Assembly: GCF_004364935.1 (NCBI RefSeq)
Contig: NZ_SOBT01000012.1
Location: forward strand, 310,001 to 374,000
Origin: Panacagrimonas perspica
GTDB taxonomy: Bacteria > Pseudomonadota > Gammaproteobacteria > Nevskiales > Nevskiaceae
Direction: 5' to 3'
DNA length: 64,000 bases
The notes under the pieces were generated by a model, which saw nothing but the letters and a program-made list of their open reading frames with translations, was not told the DNA's origin and searched no databases. Below are positions 28,097 to 37,181 of the stretch, in pieces. Both the position numbers and the translations under genes were made by a program. How positions within the stretch are numbered: the first letter of the stretch is position 1; each line of letters begins with the position of its first letter.

Positions 28097-29196
28097 GGGG
28101 CTTGGCGCCGCAGCGCCCACTCCACGTGATCGCGCACCGCCGCATCCGGGTGATCGACGTGTTTGCGCAGTGACTCGACGACCTCCGCCGACCGCGGCGC
28201 GTTGCCCAGCGCGATCGCCAGGTTGCGCAGCCAGCGCGCGTGGTCGAGCCGGCGCAACGGCATGCCTTCGGTGCGCTGCAGCCACTCGGCTTCGTCCCAG
28301 TTCCAGAGTTCGAGCAGGCGCGCCGCATCCAGGCCATGGCGCGGCGTGAAGTCGCTCTCGGCGGTGGCGCCGGATTCGCGATTCCAAGGACAGGCCAGCT
28401 GGCAGTCGTCGCAACCGAAGATCCGGTTGCCCATCGGTACGCGGAATTCTTCGGGAATCGGGCCGTGGTGTTCGATGGTCAGGTACGAGATGCAACGTCG
28501 CGCATCGACCTTGTACGGCGCCACGATGGCGCCGGTAGGGCAGGCACGGATGCAGGCGCTGCAGCGTCCGCAGCCGTCCGCGACGGGTTCACGCACATCC
28601 GCCTCGAGCGGTACGTCGACGAACAGCTCGCCGAGGAAGAACCACGAACCACCGCCGGGTGCGCCGTCGGCGCTGCGCACCGAATCCTGCGCGCGCTGGA
28701 TCAGCAGCGTGTGCTTGCCGATCCAGCCCAGCCCGGCGTTGCGCGCCACGGCCTTTTCGAGGATCGGCGCGCTGTCGGCGAACACGCGGTGACCCAGCGG
28801 TCCGATCTCGCGCTCGATGCGGCGTGCCAGCTTGAGCAGGCGCGCCCGCATGACGCGGTGATAGTCGCGTCCCAGCGCGTAACGCGAGAGGTAGGCGAGC
28901 TCGCCGTTCTGTAGCACCTCATCTGCGTCGTGCGCCTTGGGCCAATACGGCAGGCGGACCGAAATCACGCTCAAGGTGCCGGCGCGCAGCGCCTGCGGGG
29001 AGGCGCGCATTTCGGGATCGCGCGCCATGTAGGTCATCGATCCGTGATGGCCGCTGGCGATCCAGTTGCGCAGGTGCTCCAGGTCGTCGCCCAGCTCGGG
29101 ACGCGAGATGCCGGCGTCCGAGAATCCAAGCTCGCGTGCCCATTCGCGGATCGACACCGCGAGCGTCCGCAGCGCATCGGCGGATAGGCTCGTCAT
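28093..29196 (-). CDS. queG: Epoxyqueuosine reductase
   Basis: Cobalamin- and iron-sulfur-dependent reduction of epoxyqueuosine to queuosine in tRNA, the last step of queuosine synthesis. 367 residues. Two ferredoxin-type cluster motifs are visible: CGRCSACIRACPTGA and CDDCQLACPWN. The N-terminal domain has SGHHGSMTYMARDPEMR. The C-terminus has HEAT-like helices. ATG 29196 gives MTSLSADALR; the upstream extension to 29259 has no homology. It diverges from nnr across 38 bp, so their promoters must overlap. Confidence 0.95.
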   Translation of the reverse strand: MTSLSADALRTLAVSIREWARELGFSDAGISRPELGDDLEHLRNWIASGHHGSMTYMARDPEMRASPQALRAGTLSVISVRLPYWPKAHDADEVLQNGELAYLSRYALGRDYHRVMRARLLKLARRIEREIGPLGHRVFADSAPILEKAVARNAGLGWIGKHTLLIQRAQDSVRSADGAPGGGSWFFLGELFVDVPLEADVREPVADGCGRCSACIRACPTGAIVAPYKVDARRCISYLTIEHHGPIPEEFRVPMGNRIFGCDDCQLACPWNRESGATAESDFTPRHGLDAARLLELWNWDEAEWLQRTEGMPLRRLDHARWLRNLAIALGNAPRSAEVVESLRKHVDHPDAAVRDHVEWALRRQAP

Positions 29197-29234
29197 GACG
29201 CGCGGCCGCGGCGTGCTGCCCGCATAATCGCGCC

Positions 29235-30764
29235 ATGAATTTCGGCGCGGATTCCACACGGCGGGCGGGCGTTCATCGGGCGCGATTGTATTCGGCTGCC
29301 CAGGTTCGCGAACTGGACCGCCGGGCCATCGAAGAGCTGGGAATCGCCGGTTACGTGCTGATGCAGCGCGCGGCCGGTGCCGCGTTCGAGGCGCTGCGGA
29401 TGCGATGGCCGCAGGCGACGCGCATCGTGGTGCTGTGCGGGTCCGGTAACAACGGCGGCGATGGCTACGAGATGGCCTGCATCGCGCGCGCCGCAGGCTT
29501 TCAGGTGGACGTGGCGCGCGTCGGGGTGCTGCCGTCGAGTGGCGACGCGGTGCATGCGCACGCGGCCTGGGCGCAGTCGGGCGGATTCGTGAGCGTGTTC
29601 GACGCGAACTTCGTTCGCGACGTGCTGCCGCAGGCCGACGTCATCGTCGACGGCATCTTCGGCATCGGGCTGTCGCGCGCGGTCGAAGGAGTGGCGGCCG
29701 ATGCCATCGCGGCGATCAACGCGCGCGCGCCGAAGCAGGGCGCGCTGGCCCTCGATCTGCCGTCGGGCCTGGATGCCGATACCGGCGCCGTTCTGGGCAC
29801 CGCCGTGCGGGCGGATATCAGCGTCAGCTTCATCGGCCGCAAGCTCGGCTTGTACGTGGGTTCCGGTCCGGACCACGCGGGACGCCGCGCCTATGCCGAC
29901 CTGGGCGTGCCGTCCTCGCTGACCGAGGCATCGCCGTCGCTGGCCGAGCTGATGTGCGAGGACGAGATCCCGATTGCGCTGCCGCGTCGCGCCCGCTCGG
30001 CGCACAAGGGCTCGCATGGCCATGTGCTGCTGATCGGGGGAGACGTCGGCATGGCCGGCGCCATCCTGCTGGCGGCGCGCGGCGCACACCGGTCCGGCGC
30101 CGGACTGGTCAGCGTCGCCACGCGTCCGCAACACGCGCTGGCGCTGACCGCTGCGCATCCCGAGGCGATGTTCCATGGCCTCGACAACGCCGCCGCGGTC
30201 GACGAGCTGATCCGTCGCGCGGACGTGCTGGGCCTCGGGCCGGGCCTGGGCACCGGCGTGTGGAGCGCCGGCCTGTTCGATCGCTGCGTGCGCGCCGGCA
30301 AGCCGCTGGTGCTGGATGCCGATGCCCTGAGCCTGCTGGCGCGGGCCTCCGCCACGCGTCTGGCGCCGGGCACCGTGCTGACGCCGCATCCGGGCGAGGC
30401 GGCGCGCCTGCTCGGCACCGATACCGCGCGGGTGCAGGGCGATCGCATCGCGGCGGCGCGCGCTCTGCGTGCGCGCTACCCCGGCGCGATCGTCGTTCTC
30501 AAGGGCGCAGGGTCGATCGTGCTCGGCGAGCAGCTCGCGATCTGCCCGTACGGCAATCCGGGCATGGGCGTCGGCGGCATGGGCGATGTCCTGACCGGCG
30601 TGATCTGCGGGCTGCTCGCGCAGCGCCTCGATGCCGAGGCGGCCACCGCCACCGGCGTGCTCGTGCATGCGCTGGCCGGCGATCGCGCGGCTGCGCAGGA
30701 CGGCGAGCGCGGCCTGCTGCCGAGCGACCTGGTGGCGCAGCTGCAGGCTGTCGTGAATCCTTAG
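29235..30764 (+). CDS. nnr: Bifunctional NAD(P)HX epimerase/dehydratase
   Basis: Repairs hydrated NADH and NADPH. 509 residues. The N-terminal YjeF epimerase domain has GSGNNGGDGYEMA (about 66-78) and DGIFGIGLSRAVEG. The C-terminal ADP-dependent dehydratase, a ribokinase-like fold, has HKGSHGHVLLIGGD, TPHPGEAARLLG, KGAGSIV and NPGMGVGGMGDVLTG. tsaE starts at the base after its stop. A 664-residue open frame on the opposite strand is a shadow. Confidence 0.96.
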   Translation: MNFGADSTRRAGVHRARLYSAAQVRELDRRAIEELGIAGYVLMQRAAGAAFEALRMRWPQATRIVVLCGSGNNGGDGYEMACIARAAGFQVDVARVGVLPSSGDAVHAHAAWAQSGGFVSVFDANFVRDVLPQADVIVDGIFGIGLSRAVEGVAADAIAAINARAPKQGALALDLPSGLDADTGAVLGTAVRADISVSFIGRKLGLYVGSGPDHAGRRAYADLGVPSSLTEASPSLAELMCEDEIPIALPRRARSAHKGSHGHVLLIGGDVGMAGAILLAARGAHRSGAGLVSVATRPQHALALTAAHPEAMFHGLDNAAAVDELIRRADVLGLGPGLGTGVWSAGLFDRCVRAGKPLVLDADALSLLARASATRLAPGTVLTPHPGEAARLLGTDTARVQGDRIAAARALRARYPGAIVVLKGAGSIVLGEQLAICPYGNPGMGVGGMGDVLTGVICGLLAQRLDAEAATATGVLVHALAGDRAAAQDGERGLLPSDLVAQLQAVVNP

Positions 30765-31208
30765 ATGACGATGCCTATCGAACTGCCGGACGAAGCTTCC
30801 ACGACCGCGCTCGGCGAGCGGCTGGCGGCCGAGTTGCTCCAGGCGGGACGCGGCGTGGTCTTCCTGCACGGCGACCTGGGCGCCGGCAAGACGACGCTTG
30901 CGCGCGGACTGCTGCGGAGTTGCGGCGTGACCGGGACGCTGCGCAGCCCGACCTACACGCTGATGGAGCCGTACTCGGTGGGCGGGCAGGGCTTCCTGCA
31001 CCTGGACCTTTACCGGCTCACCGATCCGTCGGAAGTCGAGAACCTGGGCCTGCGCGACTACCCGCCCGAATCGACGATCTGGCTGGTCGAATGGCCACAG
31101 CGCGGAGCGGGATTCCTGCCGGCGCCGGACCTCGAGGTCCGCCTGGCGCCGCAGGGCGAGGGACGGGTCGCGACGATCGATCGACACTCGGCGAAGCGGC
31201 CCGGTTGA
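30765..31208 (+). CDS. tsaE: tRNA threonylcarbamoyladenosine ATPase TsaE
   Basis: Essential ATPase of the t6A37 tRNA modification complex with TsaB/TsaD. 147 residues. Walker A LHGDLGAGKTTLARG (about 30-44), switch SPTYTLMEPY, FLHLDLYRL, and WPQRG near the end. It abuts nnr without a gap, as in the E. coli yjeF-yjeE order. Confidence 0.95.
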   Translation: MTMPIELPDEASTTALGERLAAELLQAGRGVVFLHGDLGAGKTTLARGLLRSCGVTGTLRSPTYTLMEPYSVGGQGFLHLDLYRLTDPSEVENLGLRDYPPESTIWLVEWPQRGAGFLPAPDLEVRLAPQGEGRVATIDRHSAKRPG

Positions 31209-31325
31209 CCGATAATCGACATGAGGTAACAGTCTTATCTGACTGGTTCAGAAGAAAATAAAATCTTGCGTTCGATTAATAGTCACGCTATGTTCCGCGC
31301 CATCTTCCGGCCGGAGCGAGCGGCC

Positions 31326-32528
31326 ATGCGGTTCCTTGTGTTCCTCCTTCTGACTGGCGCGGCGTCACTGGCGACCGCAGGGGAACTGCGCGACCTGCGC
31401 CTGTGGGACTCCCCGGAAGGCACGCGCGTCGTCCTCGAACTGAGCGGTTCGACGGCCCACAAAGTTTTTGCGCTGGAAAACCCCTCGCGGATCGTCATCG
31501 ACCTGCCCGGTACGACCGGTGTGCGCCTGGCCAACAAGGCGGCGGGCAAGGGCGCGGTCGAACATGTGCGTGCCGCGCAACGCGAAGAAGGCCTGCGCAT
31601 CGTGCTGGACATGCGCAAGTCGATCGAGCCGCGAGCCTTCCTGCTCGATCCGGCCGATCAGTACGGCTATCGCCTCGTGCTCGACCTCGCGGGTGCGGGC
31701 GATGAAGGCGCGGCGCCTGCAGCGCCGCCGGTCAAGGCGGAGGCCTGGGAGCCCAAACCCATCGTCGTGGCGATCGATGCGGGACACGGCGGCGAAGACC
31801 CCGGCGCGATCGGTCACGGCGGCCTGTTCGAAAAGGATGTGGCGCTCACGCTGGCGCGCAAGCTTGCGGCCCTGGTCAACGCCGAGCCGGGCTTTCGTGC
31901 GGTCCTGACGCGCGACGGCGACTACTACCTCGAGCTGCGCGAGCGCGTGAAGCGCGCGCGCAAGGCGCAGGCGGACCTGTTCGTGTCGGTCCACGCCAAC
32001 GCGCTGAAGGATCGCAACATGCGGGGCTCCGCCGTGTACGTGGTGTCGGCGCGCGGCGCGACCAGCGAACACGCGCGCTGGCTGGCGCAGAAGGAGAACG
32101 CGGCCGATCTCGTCGGCGGTGTCGGCCTTCACGGCAAGGACGATGAGCTGGCAGCCGTGCTGATCGACTTGTCGCAGGCCTCCACGATGGAGGCGAGCTT
32201 CGACGTCGGCGCACGCATGCTCAAGTCGCTGGGCCGCGTGAACACCTTGCAGCGCGCGCAGGTCCAGCAGGCGGGTTTCATGGTGCTCAAGGCGCCGGAT
32301 ATTCCTTCGGTGCTGGTCGAGACCGCGTTCATCACCAATGCCGAGGAAGAGCGCCTGCTGCGCGATCCCAAGGGGCAGGACCGCATCGCGCGCTCGCTGT
32401 TCGATGGCATCAAGGGTTATTTCGAGAGTTACCGGCCGCGCGAGCAGCGGCCTGCAGATTCGCCCTCGCCGCGCCTGCAGAAGGTGCGCGCCCCTTCGGG
32501 CGATGGAGTCCGCGCAATCGCGGATTGA
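31326..32528 (+). CDS. amiB: N-acetylmuramoyl-L-alanine amidase (AMIN + Amidase_3)
   Basis: Periplasmic zinc amidase that splits septal peptidoglycan during daughter-cell separation. About 400 residues from ATG 31326. A clean signal peptide (MRFLVFLLLTGAASLATAG) is followed by an AMIN domain (about 20-125), which targets the septum, and an Amidase_3 domain (about 150-375). Zinc ligands are in DAGHGGEDPGA, FEKDVALTLA and SVHANA; the catalytic Glu is in VLVETAFITN. The frame is open to 31266, but only the later ATG gives a signal peptide. The symbol rests on synteny with mutL; AmiC-type naming is equally possible. Confidence 0.93.
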   Translation: MRFLVFLLLTGAASLATAGELRDLRLWDSPEGTRVVLELSGSTAHKVFALENPSRIVIDLPGTTGVRLANKAAGKGAVEHVRAAQREEGLRIVLDMRKSIEPRAFLLDPADQYGYRLVLDLAGAGDEGAAPAAPPVKAEAWEPKPIVVAIDAGHGGEDPGAIGHGGLFEKDVALTLARKLAALVNAEPGFRAVLTRDGDYYLELRERVKRARKAQADLFVSVHANALKDRNMRGSAVYVVSARGATSEHARWLAQKENAADLVGGVGLHGKDDELAAVLIDLSQASTMEASFDVGARMLKSLGRVNTLQRAQVQQAGFMVLKAPDIPSVLVETAFITNAEEERLLRDPKGQDRIARSLFDGIKGYFESYRPREQRPADSPSPRLQKVRAPSGDGVRAIAD

Positions 32529-32619
32529 GCGTGTCAGGGAGGCTGTGGGGACCTGGGGCCGGGCCGCGAGGCACGGCCTCAGGTTTTTTCAGGGCCGCGA
32601 AAGCCGATAATCCCGCGCC

Positions 32620-34428
32620 ATGCCCATCCGCCTGCTGCCCGATGTCCTGATCAACCAGATCGCCGCTGGCGAAGTCGTCGAGCGCCCGGCTGCGGTGGTC
32701 AAGGAACTGGTCGAGAACAGTCTCGACGCGGGAGCACGCCGCATCGAGGTCGATCTCGAGCAGGGAGGGCTCGCGCTGATCCGCGTGCGCGACGACGGGC
32801 GAGGTATCGAGCTCGACGAACTGCCGCTGGCCTTGGCGCGGCACGCCACCAGCAAGATCGCGTCATTGGCGGATCTCGAAAGCGTCGACAGTCTCGGGTT
32901 CCGTGGCGAGGCGCTGCCGAGCATCCTGTCCGTATCGCGGCTGACGCTGGGTTCGCGCACCGCTACGTCCGAGCACGGCTGGAGCGTCAGCGGCGCGGGA
33001 GCCTTCGATTCGAGCGTGGCGCCGCAGGCGCTGGCGCATCCTCCGGGTACGTCGGTGGAGGTCTGCGACCTGTTCTTCAACACGCCGGCGCGACGCAAAT
33101 TCCTGAAGAGTCCGTCGACCGAGCTGCGCCACGCCGAGCAATGGTTGCGACGCCTCGCCCTCGGGCGCACGGACGTCGGGCTTGTGCTGCGCCACGAGCG
33201 CCGCCGCCTGATGGACCTTGCGCCGGTGACCGACGACGCGACGCGCGATGCGCGTCTGAAGGCGGTGTGCGGTGACGAGTTCCTCGAACATCGCGTTCTG
33301 GTCGACGAGTCGCGACACGATCTGCGCCTGACCGGCTGGTTCGCGCGGCCGAGCTTTTCGCGCGCGTCGGCGGACCTTCAGTATTTCTATGTGAACGGCC
33401 GCTGCGTGCGCGATCGTCTCGTGGCCTTCGCGTTGCGCCGCGCGCTGGCGGACGCCATGCATTCGACCCGGCATCCGGCGTTCGTCCTGTATCTGGAACT
33501 CGACGCGCGCGCGGTGGACGTCAACGTGCATCCGCAGAAAACGGAAGTCCGCTTTCGCGATTCGGCGCGCGTGCACGATTTCCTGTTCGGCGCGGTGCAG
33601 CAGCGCCTGCGCGATCTGCGTCCCGAGGCGGACCAGCATCGTGTGCACTTCGCCGGCTTGCCGGCGAGTGGAGACCAGGGGGCGTCGCCGATGGCGCGAC
33701 CCTGGTCGACGAATACGGCGAGCCTGCCGCTGTCCGCGCGCGAACCGAGCTTCGCGCAGACCGCCTGGGGCCTGATGCGTGACGCGGCTTCCGCCGGCCC
33801 GAGTGCGACGACGGCCGAACCGATCCCCGCGCAGGAGTTCGCACTCGGGCGGGCGTTGGCCCAGCTCCACGGTGTCTTCATCCTGGCCGAGAACGCGCGC
33901 GGACTCGTGTTGGTGGACGCCCACGCCGCGCACGAGCGCGTGCTGTACGAACGCATGAAGCGCGAACTGGCCGAAGGCCCGGTGCCCTCGCAGGCCATGC
34001 TCGTGCCCGAGCCGATCCACGTCGCCGAGGACGAGGCCGATGCGCTCGAGGCCCGTCGTGAAGAACTATCCGGGCTGGGCATCTCCCTGGATCGCGTCGG
34101 GCCCGCGACCGTGGTCGTGCGCGCGGCGCCGCCGCTGCTCGGTCGCGAAGACGTCGCTGCGCTGATTGCGGGCCTGGTGCGCGACGAGGGACGGCCGGCG
34201 CCGCACGCGCATCTGGGCGAGGTGCTCGATGCGCAGAGCCGTGTGCTCGCCGATGTCGCCTGTCGTGCGGCGATCAAGGCCAATCGCCGTCTGAGCCTGC
34301 CCGAGATGGATGCGCTGCTGCGTGACATGGAACGCACGGAGCTCGCCGATCAGTGCAATCACGGCCGCCCGACCTGGGTTCAACTCGAGATGTCGGAACT
34401 CGATCGCCTGTTCCTGCGCGGTCGCTGA
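32620..34428 (+). CDS. mutL: DNA mismatch repair protein MutL
   Basis: Matchmaker of mismatch repair, 602 residues. The N-terminal GHKL ATPase has NQIAAGEVVERPAAVVKELV, NSLDAG, DDGRGI and GFRGEALPSI. The C-terminal dimerisation domain keeps the MutL endonuclease elements: DAHAAHERVLYE (about 431-442), ACRAAIKAN and the CNHGRP metal motif. It is therefore predicted to nick DNA itself, as in gammaproteobacteria lacking MutH. The linker (about 335-405) is Pro/Ala-rich and variable. Confidence 0.97.
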   Translation: MPIRLLPDVLINQIAAGEVVERPAAVVKELVENSLDAGARRIEVDLEQGGLALIRVRDDGRGIELDELPLALARHATSKIASLADLESVDSLGFRGEALPSILSVSRLTLGSRTATSEHGWSVSGAGAFDSSVAPQALAHPPGTSVEVCDLFFNTPARRKFLKSPSTELRHAEQWLRRLALGRTDVGLVLRHERRRLMDLAPVTDDATRDARLKAVCGDEFLEHRVLVDESRHDLRLTGWFARPSFSRASADLQYFYVNGRCVRDRLVAFALRRALADAMHSTRHPAFVLYLELDARAVDVNVHPQKTEVRFRDSARVHDFLFGAVQQRLRDLRPEADQHRVHFAGLPASGDQGASPMARPWSTNTASLPLSAREPSFAQTAWGLMRDAASAGPSATTAEPIPAQEFALGRALAQLHGVFILAENARGLVLVDAHAAHERVLYERMKRELAEGPVPSQAMLVPEPIHVAEDEADALEARREELSGLGISLDRVGPATVVVRAAPPLLGREDVAALIAGLVRDEGRPAPHAHLGEVLDAQSRVLADVACRAAIKANRRLSLPEMDALLRDMERTELADQCNHGRPTWVQLEMSELDRLFLRGR

Positions 34429-34431
34429 TCG

Positions 34432-35391
34432 ATGCACGGACTTCCGGTGGTGTTGTTGATGGGGCCCACCGCGTCGGGAAAGACCGACTTGTCGCTGCGC
34501 CTGGCGGATCGGCTTGCAGCGCAGGGACGCGGTGTCGAGATCATCAGCGTCGACTCCGCGCAGGTGTATCGCGAAATGGATGTCGGGACCGCCAAGCCGG
34601 ATGCGCAGGCGCGCGCGCAGATTCCGCATCACCTGCTCGACATCTGCGATCCGGCCGAACCGTACTCCGCGGCGCGATTCCGTGGCGACGCGCAGCGCTT
34701 GATCGGGGAGATCCGCTCGCGCGAGCGCCTGCCGCTGCTGGTCGGCGGCAGCATGCTGTACTTCCGCGCGCTGACCGCAGGGCTGAGCGATCTGCCGTCC
34801 GCCGATCCCGTGCTGCGTGCGCGCATCACGCAGCGCGCCGAGCGTGAGGGATGGGCGGCGCTGCATGCGGAACTCGCGACGCTCGACGCAAGAACGGCCG
34901 CACGCCTGCACCCGAACGATGGCCACCGCATCCAGCGCGCACTGGAGGTCGTGGCGACCACCGGCCGGCCGCTCAGCGAGCTGCGCGGCGACGCCGGGCC
35001 TGCCAGCGCGGCATTCGATGGCGTGAAGCTGGCGCTGATGCCGCCGGAACGCGCTGAACTCCACGCGCGCATTGCCTCACGGTTGCAACAGATGATGGCG
35101 CAAGGTTTCGAAGAGGAAGTCCGGCGGCTGCACGCGCGAGGCGATCTGCACGTAGAGTTGCCGTCGGTGCGCGCAGTCGGCTACCGGCAGCTCTGGGCCT
35201 GGCTGGACGGCGAAGGCGATCTCGCGCAGGCCACCCAGAAAGCGCTCGAGGCCACGCGGCAGTTCGCGAAGCGGCAGATCACCTGGCTCAGGTCTGAGCA
35301 CGATCTTTGCTGGTTGAACTTCGAGGCGCCGGAAGCGGTCGATATGGCGCTTCGGCAAATCGATGAATGGACGCCAAAATCGCCGTGCTAG
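34432..35391 (+). CDS. miaA: tRNA dimethylallyltransferase
   Basis: Puts the isopentenyl group on A37 of tRNAs reading U-starting codons. 319 residues. P-loop GPTASGKTDLS (about 9-19), SVDSAQVYREMDVGTAKP, IPHHLLDICDP, VGGSMLYFRAL and RQFAKRQITWLR. It starts three bases after mutL stops. hfq follows; in E. coli hfq promoters lie inside miaA. Confidence 0.97.
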   Translation: MHGLPVVLLMGPTASGKTDLSLRLADRLAAQGRGVEIISVDSAQVYREMDVGTAKPDAQARAQIPHHLLDICDPAEPYSAARFRGDAQRLIGEIRSRERLPLLVGGSMLYFRALTAGLSDLPSADPVLRARITQRAEREGWAALHAELATLDARTAARLHPNDGHRIQRALEVVATTGRPLSELRGDAGPASAAFDGVKLALMPPERAELHARIASRLQQMMAQGFEEEVRRLHARGDLHVELPSVRAVGYRQLWAWLDGEGDLAQATQKALEATRQFAKRQITWLRSEHDLCWLNFEAPEAVDMALRQIDEWTPKSPC

Positions 35392-35460
35392 ACTCCAAAG
35401 CCCGTGCGGGCGGCGTACCTGCAGCGCGGCCAAATAACGAAACACCCAGGGGATACAAAC

Positions 35461-35715
35461 ATGTCTAAGGGCCACACCCTCCAGGAACCCTTCCTCAATG
35501 CGCTTCGCAAGGAACGCATTCCGGTTTCGATCTACCTGGTGAACGGCATCAAGCTCCAAGGACAGATCGAGTCGTTCGACTCGTTCGTTGTTCTGCTCAA
35601 GAACAGCGTGAGCCAGATGGTCTACAAGCACGCGATCTCCACCATCGTTCCGGCCCGCGCCGTGCGTCTGCACGATCCGGACGCGGAACCCAGCGAGGAA
35701 GGCCCGGCGGCCTGA
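35461..35715 (+). CDS. hfq: RNA chaperone Hfq
   Basis: Hexameric Sm-like protein that pairs small RNAs with mRNAs. 84 residues: Sm1 motif from [25 protein letters not shown], Sm2 motif [14 protein letters not shown], and a short acidic tail ([10 protein letters not shown]). ATG 35461 has AGGGGA (35448-35453) upstream. The longer frame from 35404 is not conserved. Confidence 0.98.
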   Translation: MSKGHTLQEPFLNALRKERIPVSIYLVNGIKLQGQIESFDSFVVLLKNSVSQMVYKHAISTIVPARAVRLHDPDAEPSEEGPAA

Positions 35716-35743
35716 TCCGCACGCGCCGCAGGCAACTGATCGA

Positions 35744-37069
35744 TTGTCCGTTCAATCTTTTCTAGAACGTCCGCCCAGCGGTCAGCGCGCGGTACTCGTT
35801 CACCTCGAATTTCCGCGGACGGATTTTGAATCCGATCGCCGGGAGTTCGAGGAACTTGCGCGTTCGGCGGGCGCGGAAATCCATGTCGTCGTCGGAGGAT
35901 CACGCGTCAAGCCCGATGCCGGGTTGTTCATCGGCAGCGGCAAGGCGGACGAGATCGCCGGCATCGTGGCGGCTGCCGAGATCGAACTCGCGATCTTCAA
36001 CCACGACTTGTCACCCAGCCAGGAACGCAACCTCGAGCGAATCATCAAGTGTCGCGTGCTCGATCGTGCCGGCCTGATCCTCGATATCTTCGCCAAGCGC
36101 GCGCGCTCCCACGAGGGCAAGTTGCAGGTCGAGCTGGCGCAGCTTCAGCATCTCGCGACGCGTCTGGTGCGCGGATGGACGCATCTCGAACGGCAGAAGG
36201 GCGGTATCGGCCTGCGCGGTCCGGGTGAATCGCAGCTGGAGACGGATCGTCGTCTGGTCAGGGATCGCATCACGACGCTCAAGCGTCATCTCGACGACGT
36301 GCGCCGCCGCCGCGCGCAAAGCCGCGCATCGCGCAAGCGCAACGAAGTGCCGGCGGTCTCGATCGTCGGTTACACCAACGCCGGCAAGTCCACGCTCTTC
36401 AATGCGATGACCGGCGACGACACGTACGCGTCGAGTCAGTTGTTCGCCACACTCGACACGACTGTGCGCAAGCTCGCGTTGCCCAACGGCGAGCCCGCCG
36501 TGCTGGCCGATACCGTCGGTTTCGTGCGCGATCTGCCGCACGATCTGATCGCCGCGTTTCGCGCTACGCTGGAAGAATCACGCGATGCCGATCTGCTGCT
36601 GCACGTGGTCGACTCGGCAGACCCCGAGCGCATCGCGCGAATCGAGCAGGTCGCCGAAGTCCTGCGCGAAGTCGGCGCGGGCGATGTGCCCTGCATGCTG
36701 GTGTTCAACAAGATCGACCTGCGCGAGGCCGAACCGGCCCGGGTCGAACTCGACGAGCAGGGGTTTGCGCAGCGCGCCTTCGTTTCGGCCCGGACGGGTG
36801 AGGGCCTGGAGGCCTTGCGGGAGGCGATCGCGCATCGGCTGCGACCGGACGAGACGGTTCACGAGCTCGTTCTGCCGCCGAATGCGGCGCGTCTGAGGGC
36901 TCAGCTGTTCGAGCATCGGGCGGTGCGCGACGAGCGCCTCGAGGAGGACGGCTCGTCCCATCTGCGGGTCGTGATGCCTTACGAGCGACTGCGCGGACTC
37001 TGTGCTGCCGCGGGCGTGACGCCGCCGCCTTCGCCCAAGGCGTTTGAGGAATGGGAACGGCACCCCTAG
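35744..37069 (+). CDS. hflX: Ribosome-associated GTPase HflX
   Basis: 50S-binding GTPase that rescues or splits stalled ribosomes. 441 residues from a TTG start. N-terminal HflX domain with PDAGLFIGSGKADE; then the coiled region with GIGLRGPGESQLETDRR; G1 GYTNAGKSTL (about 207-216), G3 DTVGF, G4 NKID. An in-frame ATG earlier than the conserved region is absent, so TTG 35744 is accepted. Confidence 0.95.
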   Translation: MSVQSFLERPPSGQRAVLVHLEFPRTDFESDRREFEELARSAGAEIHVVVGGSRVKPDAGLFIGSGKADEIAGIVAAAEIELAIFNHDLSPSQERNLERIIKCRVLDRAGLILDIFAKRARSHEGKLQVELAQLQHLATRLVRGWTHLERQKGGIGLRGPGESQLETDRRLVRDRITTLKRHLDDVRRRRAQSRASRKRNEVPAVSIVGYTNAGKSTLFNAMTGDDTYASSQLFATLDTTVRKLALPNGEPAVLADTVGFVRDLPHDLIAAFRATLEESRDADLLLHVVDSADPERIARIEQVAEVLREVGAGDVPCMLVFNKIDLREAEPARVELDEQGFAQRAFVSARTGEGLEALREAIAHRLRPDETVHELVLPPNAARLRAQLFEHRAVRDERLEEDGSSHLRVVMPYERLRGLCAAAGVTPPPSPKAFEEWERHP

Positions 37070-37181
37070 AATTCCGCGGCCCCGCCACAATCTGTTCAGT
37101 GGAAGGCTGGCTGCGGTCCCCGGCCCATATAACGAGGCGTCGCCACTTGGCGCCACCGAACTCGAAACCGACGAACGCCCC

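Noticed and set aside
29193..31187. 664-residue open frame opposite nnr and tsaE
   Set aside because: Antisense shadow of two well-recognised genes in a GC-rich genome.
31205..31325. Promoter between tsaE and amiB
   Set aside because: The stretch is AT-rich, but no pair of boxes exceeds three or four matches at correct spacing; not strong enough to list.
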